NCBI RefSeq assembly: GCF_021010565.1
Contig: NZ_JAJNAY010000001.1
Span: 2,832,001-2,896,000, forward strand
Origin: Chryseobacterium turcicum
Lineage (GTDB): Bacteria; Bacteroidota; Bacteroidia; Flavobacteriales; Weeksellaceae
Length of the DNA: 64,000 nt
Reading direction: 5' to 3'
Positions 43,803-53,318 of the stretch are shown here, piece by piece (position 1 is the stretch's first letter; each line of letters begins with the position of its first letter). The notes under the pieces are model-generated. The model ran no database searches and was not told the DNA's origin. It was given only the letters and a program-made list of their open reading frames with translations. The translations under genes and the position numbers were made by a program.

Positions 43803-44924
43803 ATGAATAACGATTTTGACATTATAATTATTGGAGGAGGCATAGCAGGGTGTATCGCTGCTATGCACCTCCATCCTTTTTACAAAATTTTAGTCATTGA
43901 AAAACCAGAAAACACAAATGTTTTACATGGGGAAACTTTAGTGGCATCCAGTAAACGTATTTTTAGTGAACTAGATATTGATATTGATGCAATAATGCAA
44001 GAGTCATTGGTGGGCAAACCTACCATTGGGATGCAATCATATTGGGGAACCCCTCATCCTATCATACAAGATAGCATACAAAATCCTGAAGGTCATGGCT
44101 GGTCTATCGATAAGAATAATTTTGTATATGAATTACAAAAAATAACAAGTGAGCGAGGTATTAAAATCATTAGAGAAAATATTATTAGTATTGTAGAAGA
44201 GTCTCAACAATGGGCTTTGATTACAAAGACAAAGGAGGGTTTTGAAAAAAATTATCAAGCCAAATTTATCATAGATGCTTCAGGACGCAGAAGTTTGATG
44301 GCTCAAAAAATGAGCATTAAGAGCCTCAAAAAAGATCAGCTTATCGGGATTCATGGAAGCATATCCATTCCTACTTTAAAAGAACTTTCTACAATCTATG
44401 CTGTTGAAAATGGATGGTGGTATATTACTAAACTACCTAATAATAAACATTTGATTAGTTTCTTTACAGATTCCGATTTATGCGATAAAAAGTTGACCAA
44501 AGATGGAGAATTTTTTAAAAATTATTTTTTAGCTGAAAAAGATTTAATTAAAATTTTAGAAATTAAAGAAGAAATATTAGAGTATGAATTTTTAGGTACA
44601 AAAGCATCACATTCGTCCTATCTTAAACTTCCAATACAATCAAATTGGATAGCAATTGGAGATGCATGTTTAACCTTTGATCCATTATCCTCTCAAGGAA
44701 TATTTAATGCTTTAGCAATGGCTGCTCAATACTCTAAATTAATCATTAAATCGAATGTAGTTCATACCTTATCAGAAAACATTAAAAATGCATTTATAGC
44801 AGAATGCAATCGTATTGCCGAAAATATTTGGTCTCATTACGAATATCATCATTACATCTATTACAAGATGGAGAAAAGATGGCCAAACCAATTATTTTGG
44901 AATAGACGTCATGATATTAAATAA
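43803..44924 (+). CDS. LodB-like FAD-dependent oxidoreductase (CTQ maturation)
   Basis: 373 residues. An N-terminal dinucleotide-binding fold 'DIIIIGGGIAGCIAAMHLHP' (GxGxxG, residues ~6-25), the mid-chain 'FIIDASGRRS' typical of the group, and the FAD pyrophosphate motif 'WIAIGDACLTFDPLSSQG' (residues ~280-297). This is the tryptophan-halogenase/geranylgeranyl-reductase-like flavoprotein class to which LodB belongs. LodB is required to form the cysteine tryptophylquinone of LodA. The start codon lies 2 bp after the LodA-like stop, so the pair is coupled, supporting a maturase role for this gene. Confidence 0.85.
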   Translation: MNNDFDIIIIGGGIAGCIAAMHLHPFYKILVIEKPENTNVLHGETLVASSKRIFSELDIDIDAIMQESLVGKPTIGMQSYWGTPHPIIQDSIQNPEGHGWSIDKNNFVYELQKITSERGIKIIRENIISIVEESQQWALITKTKEGFEKNYQAKFIIDASGRRSLMAQKMSIKSLKKDQLIGIHGSISIPTLKELSTIYAVENGWWYITKLPNNKHLISFFTDSDLCDKKLTKDGEFFKNYFLAEKDLIKILEIKEEILEYEFLGTKASHSSYLKLPIQSNWIAIGDACLTFDPLSSQGIFNALAMAAQYSKLIIKSNVVHTLSENIKNAFIAECNRIAENIWSHYEYHHYIYYKMEKRWPNQLFWNRRHDIK

Positions 44925-45075
44925 GCATTATTGATGAAATTAAGTTATTAGATTTACTTAAAATTAATGCTAGAGTTTTTGCTCAAAAACCGGATCTGAT
45001 GAGATAGCTTTTCGAGCAACTCAAATTAATTTGAAACTTTCATATATCCTGTTAATAAACAACATTTTACGAAAT

Positions 45076-45111
45076 AAAAAAGGAAAGATCACTAATAAAA
45101 GTGATCTTTCC
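45076..45111 (-). terminator. Terminator of the tRNA-Arg gene
   Basis: GGAAAGATCACT (45082-45093) pairs perfectly over 12 bp with AGTGATCTTTCC (45100-45111). On the minus strand a T-run follows. It begins 7 bp beyond the tRNA 3' end. Confidence 0.88.
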
Positions 45112-45118
45112 CTTAGAG

Positions 45119-45192
45119 TGACTTCGGCAGGGTTCGAACCTGCAACCAACGGAGCCGAAATCCGTCATTCTATCCAGTTGAACTACGAAGCC
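45119..45192 (-). tRNA. tRNA-Arg (anticodon TCG)
   Basis: Read on the minus strand: acceptor GGCTTCG/CGAAGTC (one G-T pair), D-arm region 'TAGTTCAACTGGATAGA', anticodon stem ACGGA/TCCGT with loop TTTCGGC (anticodon TCG at 34-36), T-arm 'GCAGGTTCGAACCCTGC', discriminator A. 74 nt; CCA is not encoded. It would read CGA/CGN arginine codons. Flanked by a terminator. Confidence 0.93.
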
Positions 45193-45202
45193 GATTTTAT
45201 GA

Positions 45203-45260
45203 ATAATGAGTAATTTATAATAAGTAATGCAAATATTGCTCATTACCAATTACTCATTAT
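45203..45260. repeat. Nested inverted repeat between tRNA and outer-membrane barrel gene
   Basis: ATAATGAGTAAT (45203-45214) pairs with ATTACTCATTAT (45249-45260), and inside it GTAATG (45224-45229) pairs with CATTAC (45241-45246). It follows the stop of the minus-strand barrel gene, so it could act as a terminator, although no T-tract is present. The units are variations on TAATGAGTAAT, as in REP-like elements. Confidence 0.6.
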
Positions 45261-45267
45261 CTATATT

Positions 45268-47037
45268 TTAGAATGTAATCTTAATCCCTCCTACAACCTG
45301 CGCACCAAGAACTTTATAGCCTTTGTACGTTTGGTATTTTGAGCTTAGAAGATTGTTTCCGAGTGCAAAAATACTGAAATTTTTGTGAATTTTATACTCT
45401 GCAGATAAGTTTAAATCTGCGTAACCACCAACTTTATCATTGGTATCTTCAGTTGATTGGAATACCATCGACGGACTTCCCACGCCTTCAAGCATATACG
45501 AATTCGTCGTTCTGTCTGTGGCAAAAATTCCTTTGAAACCTAAAGACATTTTTTTCTCAAACATCGTATATTTTGCACCAATACTTCCTGTAACCAAAGG
45601 CACATTATAGATATTTTCGTAATTTTTTAAATCATATTTCAAAAATCGCACATCAGCATCTAAAACTAGATTTTCTAATGGGAAATACTGTAGACTACCT
45701 TTAATGTCGCTCACATTTCCGTCATCATAAATTGCTGAAAATGTATTGGCAAAATCGTAACCGGGTCTGTCTAAAGTAAATTCATTTGAGAAAAGATTGT
45801 TGCCTTTAAAAAACATAATATTTTTCATTTTTCCGAATCCGGCAGAAACATCATATTTAAAAGTTTCGTCGATATCTCCTCTTAAACCTGCGTAAAAATG
45901 ATACTGTGTTTCAGTAGGTCTTAACATCTGATCTGAAACCAAGAATGGGTTTTCTTGTAACAACTCAGCATACGTATTTAGTTTTAAACCACCGTCAACT
46001 CCACCGTAGAATTTAAATTCTTTAGAAGCAGCCACCTGAAATTCAGCCTGTGGAAACCAATAGGTTTTGTTATTTTTTAATTCTTCAGCTAAAATCAAAT
46101 TAGAATTTCTTGCATTTAAAAAATTAAATGAAGAACCCAACATTAAGTAAGACTCACCTTTTGCAAAAGTTACTTTCGGCGCTAAGCTAGCATTAAAAAA
46201 AGTTGCCGAATTTTTGTCTCTGATTGCAAAATCTGTTTTTACAGTTTCTAAACCAACACCCAAATCTGCATTCATTACAATTCCGTTATCTGAAAGCTTT
46301 ACGGCGTGCTTTGAAAGGTTTGCCAAGATGGAAGCCTGATTTTCTTTTGCATCAAAATGATCGCTTAAAAATGAAGATTTTACCCTTACATCATTCAAAA
46401 TTTCATTCGAATAAAAATCATAGTAACCGTTTACTTTAAACTGATTTACTTTCTGTTGCAAATCAACACCCGCAGAAGGATTTACAGCATAAATACCATA
46501 ATAATTATAGTTATTTAAGCCATATTCTGCATTCACATTAATCTTTCCTTTTTCTCCATAAGAATTTAAGAAAGCTCCTAATGTTGCTGAACTTTGCTTA
46601 GAATCCCAAGGATACACTTTTTTTAGTCCGTTGGTAGATAAAACATGTACATCTGCTCCTACTTCCAATTTATTTTCAAGGGTTGTAGAAATATTGGCAT
46701 CCGCTAAAATCTTCCCATAATTCCCCATTCCGAGTTGGAAATAATTATTTTGAGCCGTACCATCAAACTTTGGAGTAACATCTTGCCCCTGAATAGTAGA
46801 CGTTTTAAAATCTGATACCGCAGGAACATCCGTAATCGTGTATTTTACAGGATTGGCAGACTTTTCTTCAGGCGGATAATTTTTTTCCGTAACGACAGAA
46901 GTTTTTTTCTTTTCAATCTTCTTTACTTCCGGTTCTCTTTTTTTGTTAAGAATCAGCTTTTCTTCTTTGATCTGAGAAAACGCCACAGACGAAAATCCCA
47001 GAAATAATATAGATAATATTTGAATTCTTTTGTTCAT
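45268..47037 (-). CDS. Outer-membrane beta-barrel protein (TonB-dependent-receptor-like)
   Basis: 589 residues with a signal peptide ('ILSILFLGFSSVAFSQ'). A Lys/Glu-rich linker (~25-65) is followed by a strand-rich region starting 'NNYFQLGMGNYGKILADANI' and continuing to the C-terminal 'VVGGIKITF', a terminal Phe after alternating hydrophobics as in BAM-inserted barrels. 'YADLNLSAEYKIHKNFSIFA' and 'GNNLLSSKYQTYKGY' are typical of the last strands of TonB-dependent receptors. A full plug domain is not evident and the protein is short for the family, so it may be a plug-less relative. It lies 87 bp downstream of a long TPR gene on the same strand, a pairing common in Flavobacteriia. Confidence 0.75.
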   Translation of the reverse strand: MNKRIQILSILFLGFSSVAFSQIKEEKLILNKKREPEVKKIEKKKTSVVTEKNYPPEEKSANPVKYTITDVPAVSDFKTSTIQGQDVTPKFDGTAQNNYFQLGMGNYGKILADANISTTLENKLEVGADVHVLSTNGLKKVYPWDSKQSSATLGAFLNSYGEKGKINVNAEYGLNNYNYYGIYAVNPSAGVDLQQKVNQFKVNGYYDFYSNEILNDVRVKSSFLSDHFDAKENQASILANLSKHAVKLSDNGIVMNADLGVGLETVKTDFAIRDKNSATFFNASLAPKVTFAKGESYLMLGSSFNFLNARNSNLILAEELKNNKTYWFPQAEFQVAASKEFKFYGGVDGGLKLNTYAELLQENPFLVSDQMLRPTETQYHFYAGLRGDIDETFKYDVSAGFGKMKNIMFFKGNNLFSNEFTLDRPGYDFANTFSAIYDDGNVSDIKGSLQYFPLENLVLDADVRFLKYDLKNYENIYNVPLVTGSIGAKYTMFEKKMSLGFKGIFATDRTTNSYMLEGVGSPSMVFQSTEDTNDKVGGYADLNLSAEYKIHKNFSIFALGNNLLSSKYQTYKGYKVLGAQVVGGIKITF

Positions 47038-47124
47038 TGCTTATTATTTGTATTAATGCATAATGTCTGATGTAAAATGTATTTTCAACAATACACTTTA
47101 CTTTTACATATCACATTGTACTTT

Positions 47125-50088
47125 TTACTTTTTAATTGTTTTTTTAACCTCCTTTGCTTCTGCAACAATCTCTGGGAAATCTGCATAATTGGCAATAATC
47201 TGGTCGCAAGTATAACTCGCCTGATAATTATCTTTTAAGCCAATATAATTTTTCGCCATCAAAACCAATGCTTTTGCACCCCAATAATCTTCTGAGGCAT
47301 AATTATTAGCCAGTTTAAAGATGGTTTCATTAGAAGATTTATAGGCTTTTCCTTTGTTCTGATAAAATGCTTTTGCATAGAAAGCTTCAGCCGCAACTTC
47401 AGTATTCGAAGACTTTTCAAGAGCAGTATAAGCCGTTTGAGCATCTTTATCTTTCCCTGAATTCATCAAGCTTCTTGCCTTAATTACTTTTGCGGTTTCG
47501 ATAACGGCAGCAGAGTTTTTGTTGTTGGCAATTACTGCATCGGCTAATTTTTCAGCCTGCGAGAAGTTCTTTTCTTCAGCATACATTTTCATCAATTCTA
47601 CATTGGCGTAATTTTTTACGTTAACGTTAGATGAATTTTTAATATTTTCTAAATATTTCTTAGCCTCAGCAGAATTTCCTTGAGCAAGATAAATTTGAGA
47701 CACTCGAGTTGCCGCATCATCCTGATAATCGTTCTGAACATTCGCTATTTCCTGAAGAACCAATAAAGATTTTGTAGGATTATTGGTCTGATAATAACTT
47801 TCACCCAACTCGTATTTAGCCTGATAAAGACCTTCTCCTGTAGGATTTTGAGTTAAATATTTCTCGTAATAAGAAATTGCATTTTTATAGTCTTTCTTGC
47901 TGAAATATTGTTTTCCGGTTAATAAATTGATTTCGTCAATTTCAGAAGCGTCTATATTTACACCTGCATTTCTTGCAAAATCTGAATATCCAGAGACATC
48001 ACCATTTTTCGTAAAAATTGGTTTTGCAGCCAGAACAATTTTCTGTGCATACGCAGTATTTTTATACTGCTCACCAAGAGACTTCAACTCAGATAACGCT
48101 TTATCGCTTTGATTCTGATCAATATAATTCTGCGCTCTGTAAATCGATGCATTGGCAACCAAATCTTTATCAGATGAAGATTTTATTACTTTTCCGAAGA
48201 AATCGTTTGCGTTATTATAATCATCCTGAGAGGCATAAGCTACCCCGATTTCGTATTGTGCATCATCAATATATTCTGAAGCAGGATATTTTGAAATCAA
48301 TGATTTTAAATTGGTAATTTTCGCAACATTATCATTTTTAAAGCCTAAAGCCAAAGCTTTTTGGTATAAAGTATAATCGGTAGCATCTTCGTTTTTATCG
48401 TAAATGGCAATCGCACGATCCAAATCGTTGTTGGCATAATTAATATCTGCTAAACGAAGCTCGGCATCATTTTTAAATTCAGGTTTCGGATTTTTCAGAT
48501 ATTGGGTAAAATATTGTTCTGCCTGATCGAATTTTTTAGATTTAAAATAAGCATATCCCAAATCGTAAGAAAGCTGCTGCTTTTCAGGGAAAGTTGCGTT
48601 GGTTAGTTTTTCGTAACGCACAATGGCAGAAGGATAATTTCCTTTCTGATAATACACCTGACCCAACCAATACAAAGCTCTGCTGTGAAATTCTTTATTT
48701 AAATCAAACTCTAAACTTCTAAGGAAATATTTTTCAGCTTCATCAAAACTACCTTTATTAAATTCTTCAGTTCCTAAAAGGTAAGAAACTTCCTGGTCTA
48801 CTTTATCAGTTTCAGGAGTTGAATTTGGCAATTTATCAATCGCATTCAATGTTTCTTTAAAGTTCCCAGAATACAGATAAGATTTCACCAAAAGTGATCT
48901 CATTTCTGAAGTCTTTGCATCATTATTATTAATGGTAATATAATCCTGAATAACGGTGGTAGGGCTTTCAAAAGGGTTCCCAATATCATAACTCAGTTTT
49001 GCATACTGCTCGTGCGCTAGTTTTTTCACACTTTTATCATAATCCATCTGATAAGACGAACGGAATGCAGAAAGTGCTTCCTGCTTTTTACCAACCGCCA
49101 AATAAGCATTTCCTAATTGATAATAAGCATTCTGCGCCAAAGCCGAATTATTGTTTAACAACTGATTATAATAAGAAACCGCCTCATCATATTTTTTAAG
49201 CTGAGCGGCAACAAATCCCATTTCATACAAATCGTTTTCAGTAGGATTTTGCTGTACACTTAAATAATCTTTTAAATGCGGATAAGCAGAATTGTAATCA
49301 TTTTTCATGAAATAAGATTCACCAATGATTTTATGTACTTCTGCTTTATAAGAATTTGAAATATCTTCATTCAACAAAGCACTTCCTTCCGAAATTGCCT
49401 TATCATAATCTTTATCATTGTAATACATCTGCACATAATACGGACGTACTAATTTTGAAAATTTAGACTGGTCTTTTACAGAATCAAAATACTGAAAAGC
49501 CTGAGTATTCTGTCTTTTAGAATAATACAAATGTCCCAACATATAAGCAATATCGCCTTTTTGAGAGTCATCTGCCGTTTTATGAGCTTCTTCTAAGGCA
49601 TCAATAGCCCCTTTAGAATCACCCATCATAAATTTAGCATAACCCAATTTCAGAATATACTGTGTATTTTCTTCTTTGGTCAATTGATATTGATTGACTT
49701 TCTTTAAAGTTTTTAAAGCTTCCTTAAAATCTTTTTTAGCTAAATAATAATCTGCCAAAGGTAAATTGGCTTGTGCAAAATAGGCAGAATTAGGATATTC
49801 TTTCATAAAAGCCGTCAAACCGTCTTCCGCATGATTTTTCTGAAGAATAACACCTATTACATTATCAAAAAATTGCGCTGCTTCTTTTTTCGACTGCTCC
49901 AGATTCTGATTATAGAAATACTGTCGCGCATATTCGTATTGAGAAGCATTGTATATTTTTGTCTGATAAAGATTCTGAGCTAAGTTAAACCTATAGTTTT
50001 CCTTTTGGGTAAAGTATTGTGACTGTTGCGCCTCGGAAACTCCGAAATAAAAAACAGCAGCCGCTAAAAGTATTTTTTTTGATTTCAT
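47125..50088 (-). CDS. Long tetratricopeptide-repeat protein (periplasmic)
   Basis: 987 residues from ATG 50088; a TTG 9 bp upstream is possible but less likely. A signal peptide ('KKILLAAAVFYFGVSEAQ') precedes TPR units that cover nearly the whole chain, for example 'NAYYQLGNAYLAVGKKQEAL', 'HSRALYWLGQVYYQKGNYPS', 'YDLGYAYFKSKKFDQAEQYF', 'KYELGESYYQTNNPTKSLLV'. No enzymatic domain is seen. TPR solenoids act as scaffolds; with the outer-membrane barrel gene 87 bp downstream, it probably forms a periplasmic or outer-membrane-associated complex with it. Exact role unknown. Confidence 0.88.
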   Translation of the reverse strand: MKSKKILLAAAVFYFGVSEAQQSQYFTQKENYRFNLAQNLYQTKIYNASQYEYARQYFYNQNLEQSKKEAAQFFDNVIGVILQKNHAEDGLTAFMKEYPNSAYFAQANLPLADYYLAKKDFKEALKTLKKVNQYQLTKEENTQYILKLGYAKFMMGDSKGAIDALEEAHKTADDSQKGDIAYMLGHLYYSKRQNTQAFQYFDSVKDQSKFSKLVRPYYVQMYYNDKDYDKAISEGSALLNEDISNSYKAEVHKIIGESYFMKNDYNSAYPHLKDYLSVQQNPTENDLYEMGFVAAQLKKYDEAVSYYNQLLNNNSALAQNAYYQLGNAYLAVGKKQEALSAFRSSYQMDYDKSVKKLAHEQYAKLSYDIGNPFESPTTVIQDYITINNNDAKTSEMRSLLVKSYLYSGNFKETLNAIDKLPNSTPETDKVDQEVSYLLGTEEFNKGSFDEAEKYFLRSLEFDLNKEFHSRALYWLGQVYYQKGNYPSAIVRYEKLTNATFPEKQQLSYDLGYAYFKSKKFDQAEQYFTQYLKNPKPEFKNDAELRLADINYANNDLDRAIAIYDKNEDATDYTLYQKALALGFKNDNVAKITNLKSLISKYPASEYIDDAQYEIGVAYASQDDYNNANDFFGKVIKSSSDKDLVANASIYRAQNYIDQNQSDKALSELKSLGEQYKNTAYAQKIVLAAKPIFTKNGDVSGYSDFARNAGVNIDASEIDEINLLTGKQYFSKKDYKNAISYYEKYLTQNPTGEGLYQAKYELGESYYQTNNPTKSLLVLQEIANVQNDYQDDAATRVSQIYLAQGNSAEAKKYLENIKNSSNVNVKNYANVELMKMYAEEKNFSQAEKLADAVIANNKNSAAVIETAKVIKARSLMNSGKDKDAQTAYTALEKSSNTEVAAEAFYAKAFYQNKGKAYKSSNETIFKLANNYASEDYWGAKALVLMAKNYIGLKDNYQASYTCDQIIANYADFPEIVAEAKEVKKTIKK

Positions 50089-50339
50089 TAATATCAAATT
50101 TTAAAATGGATAAGTCTTCAAAAATAAGACCAATATTTTAATGTTGAGATAAGATTTTATCCCCAATTTAGCAACGAAAATATCGAAAAGATATTGTATA
50201 AACAAGTCTTTTTGCACATTGTTGGTATCTCAATTCTTTTTTAGCAGTAATTAACTTTTACATAAGAAGCATTAAGAAAAACTTAATTATTTCACAGAAA
50301 TAATTACATTTGTTTTTTTCAATTTTATATAAACATTCA

Positions 50340-52010
50340 ATGAATCAACTTTTCAGAAGAAAGCAATACTCAGAAACAGATACTTCAACTAATCTTTTAA
50401 GAGTTTTAGGGACTTGGGACATCGTATTTTTTGGTATTGCCGCTATTATTGGAGCAGGAAGCTTCAGTAGTTTGGGTGAAGCCGTTTTCAGAGGCGGCCC
50501 CGGTGTTATTCTTCTCTATTTGATTTGTGGTTTTGCCTGTGGTTTTACCGCTTTATGCTACGCTGAATTTGCGAGTAGAATTCCTACCGCAGGGTCTGCT
50601 TACACCTATGCTTACGCTAGTTTTGGAGAATTAATTGCTTGGGTCATTGGCTGGGCTTTGATTATGGAATATTCTTTCGGAAATATTTATGTTGCATTTT
50701 CATGGTCAGATTATTTTACCAGTTTTCTCGAGCGCCTCGGAATGCACATTCCCGATTATCTTACCTGCAGCTACACTGAAGCTAAAAAAGCCTTTACAAA
50801 CGGCTCTACAAATAAAGAACTCATCAATGCATGGGTAAACGCACCATTATTAGGAAGTTTAAAATTCATCGTTGATGTTCCTGCATTGGTTATTAATGGA
50901 TTGATTACCTGGCTTTGTTACCGCGGAGTAAAAGAAAGTAAAAACTTCAACAACTCTTTGGTTATTTTAAAATTAGCCGTAATTGTTTTAGTAATTTTGG
51001 TTGGTTTTTCATACATCAATACCGAAAATTGGACCCCCGTAAGTATCGAAACTGGCCAACCTTCTTTCATGCCAAATGGTTTTGCAGGAGTGATGAGTGC
51101 CGTTTCTGGAGTTTTCTTTGCTTATATAGGATTTGATGCACTGAGCGTACTTTCCGAAGAAACCAAAGACCCACAAAAAACCCTACCAAAAGGAATGATT
51201 ATTTCTTTAGTTCTTTGTACCGTAATTTACATTGCATTGACTTTAGTTTTAACCGGAATGGTAGATTACAGAAAATTTGACGGTATTGGCGACCCACTAT
51301 CATTTATATTTGAAAAAACGAATGCTAATGTTGCATGGATGGAATTGACAGTTTCTTTCGTAGCCATTGTAGCAATTACTACTGTGTTATTGGTTTTCCA
51401 AATGGGACAGCCAAGAATTTGGTACGCGATGAGCCGTGACGGATTAATGCCTAAAAAATTTCAAGACGTACATCCAAAATACAAAACTCCGTCATTTGCA
51501 ACCATCGTAACCGGAATTGTAGTAGGAGTACCTATTATTTTCACCGACAAAAGTTTCATCTTAGATTTTACAAGTATCGGAACTATTTTCGCCTTTGTAT
51601 TGGTTTGTGCAGGAGTTTTAATGCTTCCGCCTAAAGAAAAAATTCAAGGTCGTTTCCACCTTCCTTATATTAATGGGAAAATCATTTTCCCTATACTTTT
51701 TATTGGTTTATTGATAGGTTTTCATTATTTCCAACCGGAATTTTTCGATAATTTGATGGATTGGAATGACCCTAAAGAAGGAGAATTCAGAGCTTCTATT
51801 TTCTTTTTTATCTTAATTAATCTTGCGCTCTGCGTTTTCACTTTTATTAAAAACTTCTCACTGATTCCATTGATTGGATTAAGCTCTTGCTTATATCTTC
51901 TTACCGGAATGAGCCACGAAAACTGGTATTACTTCGGATTATGGTTCGCAGTAGGTTTGGTTATTTATTTCTGTTATGGTTATAGAAACAGCAAGCTTAA
52001 AAATGCATAA
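50340..52010 (+). CDS. APC-superfamily amino acid permease (cationic amino acid transporter type)
   Basis: 556 residues from ATG 50340; an upstream in-frame start would add ten non-conserved residues. The N-terminal unwound helix signature is clear: 'DIVFFGIAAIIGAGSFSSLG' (G-A-G motif in TM1). About 12-14 TMs follow, including 'GVILLYLICGFACGFTALCY' and 'FAYIGFDALSVLSEETKDPQ', the latter the APC family E-E-x-x-x-P motif at TM6. The size and C-terminal extra TMs match the CAT/YfnA group. It imports amino acids by proton symport. A small lipoprotein gene follows after 7 bp, apparently co-transcribed. Confidence 0.9.
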   Translation: MNQLFRRKQYSETDTSTNLLRVLGTWDIVFFGIAAIIGAGSFSSLGEAVFRGGPGVILLYLICGFACGFTALCYAEFASRIPTAGSAYTYAYASFGELIAWVIGWALIMEYSFGNIYVAFSWSDYFTSFLERLGMHIPDYLTCSYTEAKKAFTNGSTNKELINAWVNAPLLGSLKFIVDVPALVINGLITWLCYRGVKESKNFNNSLVILKLAVIVLVILVGFSYINTENWTPVSIETGQPSFMPNGFAGVMSAVSGVFFAYIGFDALSVLSEETKDPQKTLPKGMIISLVLCTVIYIALTLVLTGMVDYRKFDGIGDPLSFIFEKTNANVAWMELTVSFVAIVAITTVLLVFQMGQPRIWYAMSRDGLMPKKFQDVHPKYKTPSFATIVTGIVVGVPIIFTDKSFILDFTSIGTIFAFVLVCAGVLMLPPKEKIQGRFHLPYINGKIIFPILFIGLLIGFHYFQPEFFDNLMDWNDPKEGEFRASIFFFILINLALCVFTFIKNFSLIPLIGLSSCLYLLTGMSHENWYYFGLWFAVGLVIYFCYGYRNSKLKNA

Positions 52011-52017
52011 TTGATTG

Positions 52018-52629
52018 ATGAAATATCTTTTCTGTATATTATTTTTAATGATTATCGGATGCAACAAAACCAAAGTTGAATCCGATAATCATTCAGGAAG
52101 TGATAATTTAGAAGAAACTAAAATTCCATACAAAGAATTTATAGCTTCAATCAACAAAAAATCTAGAGAAGAAAAGAAGAATTATCTGTTTAAATTTATC
52201 AATTATGATGTTCCCAATTATTGGACTTCTACTCCATGGTCATTTAACGGAACATCGAGAGAGCCCCAGAAAGGAACTATCGCCTGTGGATACTTTGTAA
52301 CCAATACGTTGACAGATTTTGGTTTTGACATCAACAGAACCTATTTAGCTCAACAGGCTTCATCAATAATGATAAAAAAACTTTGTAAAGACATCAAATA
52401 TTTTAGTAAAAGACAGGATTTAGAAAGTTATATTTTAAGTAAAGAAAAGAACCAAGTGTATATTGTTGGGCTAGATTTTCATACTGGATTTATTACCAGA
52501 GAAAACAAAGACACTTATTTCATTCATTCCAATTATATCAAAAATAAAGGCGTTGTAAAAGAGCTTACTCAAAATTCTAAGGCACTCAACGCTTCCAAAA
52601 CCTTTATGATAGGAAGTTTAAACTATTAG
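52018..52629 (+). CDS. Lipoprotein with papain-like (NlpC/P60-type) features
   Basis: 203 residues from ATG 52018 (an overlapping TTG lies 3 bp earlier). The lipobox 'FLMIIGC' gives acylated Cys15. Around Cys90 the sequence 'KGTIACGYFVTNTLTDFGF' looks like the helix-bearing nucleophile segment of NlpC/P60 or CHAP peptidases. 'YIVGLDFHTGFITRENKDTY' supplies a strand with His155, and 'FIHSNY' a possible third polar residue. This suggests a cell-wall or amidase-like cysteine hydrolase, but the match is by pattern only. The gene lies 7 bp after a permease gene. Confidence 0.5.
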   Translation: MKYLFCILFLMIIGCNKTKVESDNHSGSDNLEETKIPYKEFIASINKKSREEKKNYLFKFINYDVPNYWTSTPWSFNGTSREPQKGTIACGYFVTNTLTDFGFDINRTYLAQQASSIMIKKLCKDIKYFSKRQDLESYILSKEKNQVYIVGLDFHTGFITRENKDTYFIHSNYIKNKGVVKELTQNSKALNASKTFMIGSLNY

Positions 52630-52823
52630 TAGTTGATAGGTTTTGTTGATATTGGTATCTAACACAAGTAAAACCTATTCACAGGATTTCATAACAGAAA
52701 ATCTTTGATTTTCAACTGATGTGTTCTAAAATATTTTCAAAGTATTAAAACTAAAACTTATGTGACTTATGTGTCAAAAAAAACTTATATATTTTTAGTT
52801 TTTAATTGTTTAAAGATAAATAA

Positions 52824-52840
52824 TTGGCGAAATTATTGCT
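52824..52840 (+). promoter_or_regulatory. Sigma-54-like promoter upstream of the Mpo1-like gene
   Basis: TTGGCGAAATTATTGCT: GG of the -24 box and GC of the -12 box are correctly spaced (TGGCGA-N5-TTGCT). It lies 34 bp before the start codon. Confidence 0.5.
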
Positions 52841-52874
52841 AAGATTCCTTCAAGAACGTTAAACTATAAACGTC

Positions 52875-53189
52875 ATGTCTGAAAGAATAAAAACATACCA
52901 CGAGTTCTATGAGTTTTACCTCGGTGAACACAAAAAACTGGGAACCCGGATTTTTCATTTTTTGGGAATCCTATCTGTATTTCTCGTCATTGGTTTTGTC
53001 ATTTATACTGAAAAAGAAAGATTCTTATGGTATATTCCGATATTTGGATATGGTTTTGCATGGTTGAGTCACGCTTTTATTGAAAGAAATAAGCCCGCCA
53101 CTTTTAAATATCCTCTTTGGTCTTTAGGGTCTGATTTTAAACTATTTTTTGAATTATTAATTGGAAAACAGAAATTTAACGGAAAGTAA
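52875..53189 (+). CDS. DUF962 / Mpo1-like membrane protein
   Basis: 104 residues. The family landmarks are present: His19 ('GEHKKLGTRIFHFLG') and His28, two TMs (~30-45 and ~51-66), and 'GYGFAWLSHAFIERNKPATF' with His66, then 'YPLWSLGSDFKLF'. In yeast the homologue Mpo1 is an Fe(II) dioxygenase acting on 2-hydroxy fatty acids; the histidines seen here fit that metal site. Bacterial members are uncharacterised. It stands alone behind a sigma-54-like promoter. Confidence 0.85.
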   Translation: MSERIKTYHEFYEFYLGEHKKLGTRIFHFLGILSVFLVIGFVIYTEKERFLWYIPIFGYGFAWLSHAFIERNKPATFKYPLWSLGSDFKLFFELLIGKQKFNGK

Positions 53190-53275
53190 AACACTCCTAC
53201 CCACTCTCACAAAACACTGACAACAAGCCAATTACCACAAACCTATTATTTAAAATGTATTCAGAAATAATATTT

Positions 53276-53292
53276 TTGGCACAAAACTTGTA
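53276..53292 (+). promoter_or_regulatory. Sigma-54-like promoter upstream of the DUF4377 gene
   Basis: TTGGCACAAAACTTGTA: TGGCAC, five bases, TTGT. The -24 box is perfect; the -12 box has T for the usual C. It lies 27 bp before the start codon. Confidence 0.5.
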
Positions 53293-53318
53293 AACCAACC
53301 CCCAAATTATATGAAGTT

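Noticed and set aside
44925..45030. Open stretch after the LodB-like gene reading 'IIDEIKLLDLLKINARVFAQ'
   Set aside because: It has no start codon and only about 28 codons between stops; protein-like in look but too short to call a gene remnant.
45031..45249. Overlapping ORFs of 60 codons on both strands
   Set aside because: They cover the tRNA-Arg gene and its terminator; the sequence is explained by the RNA.
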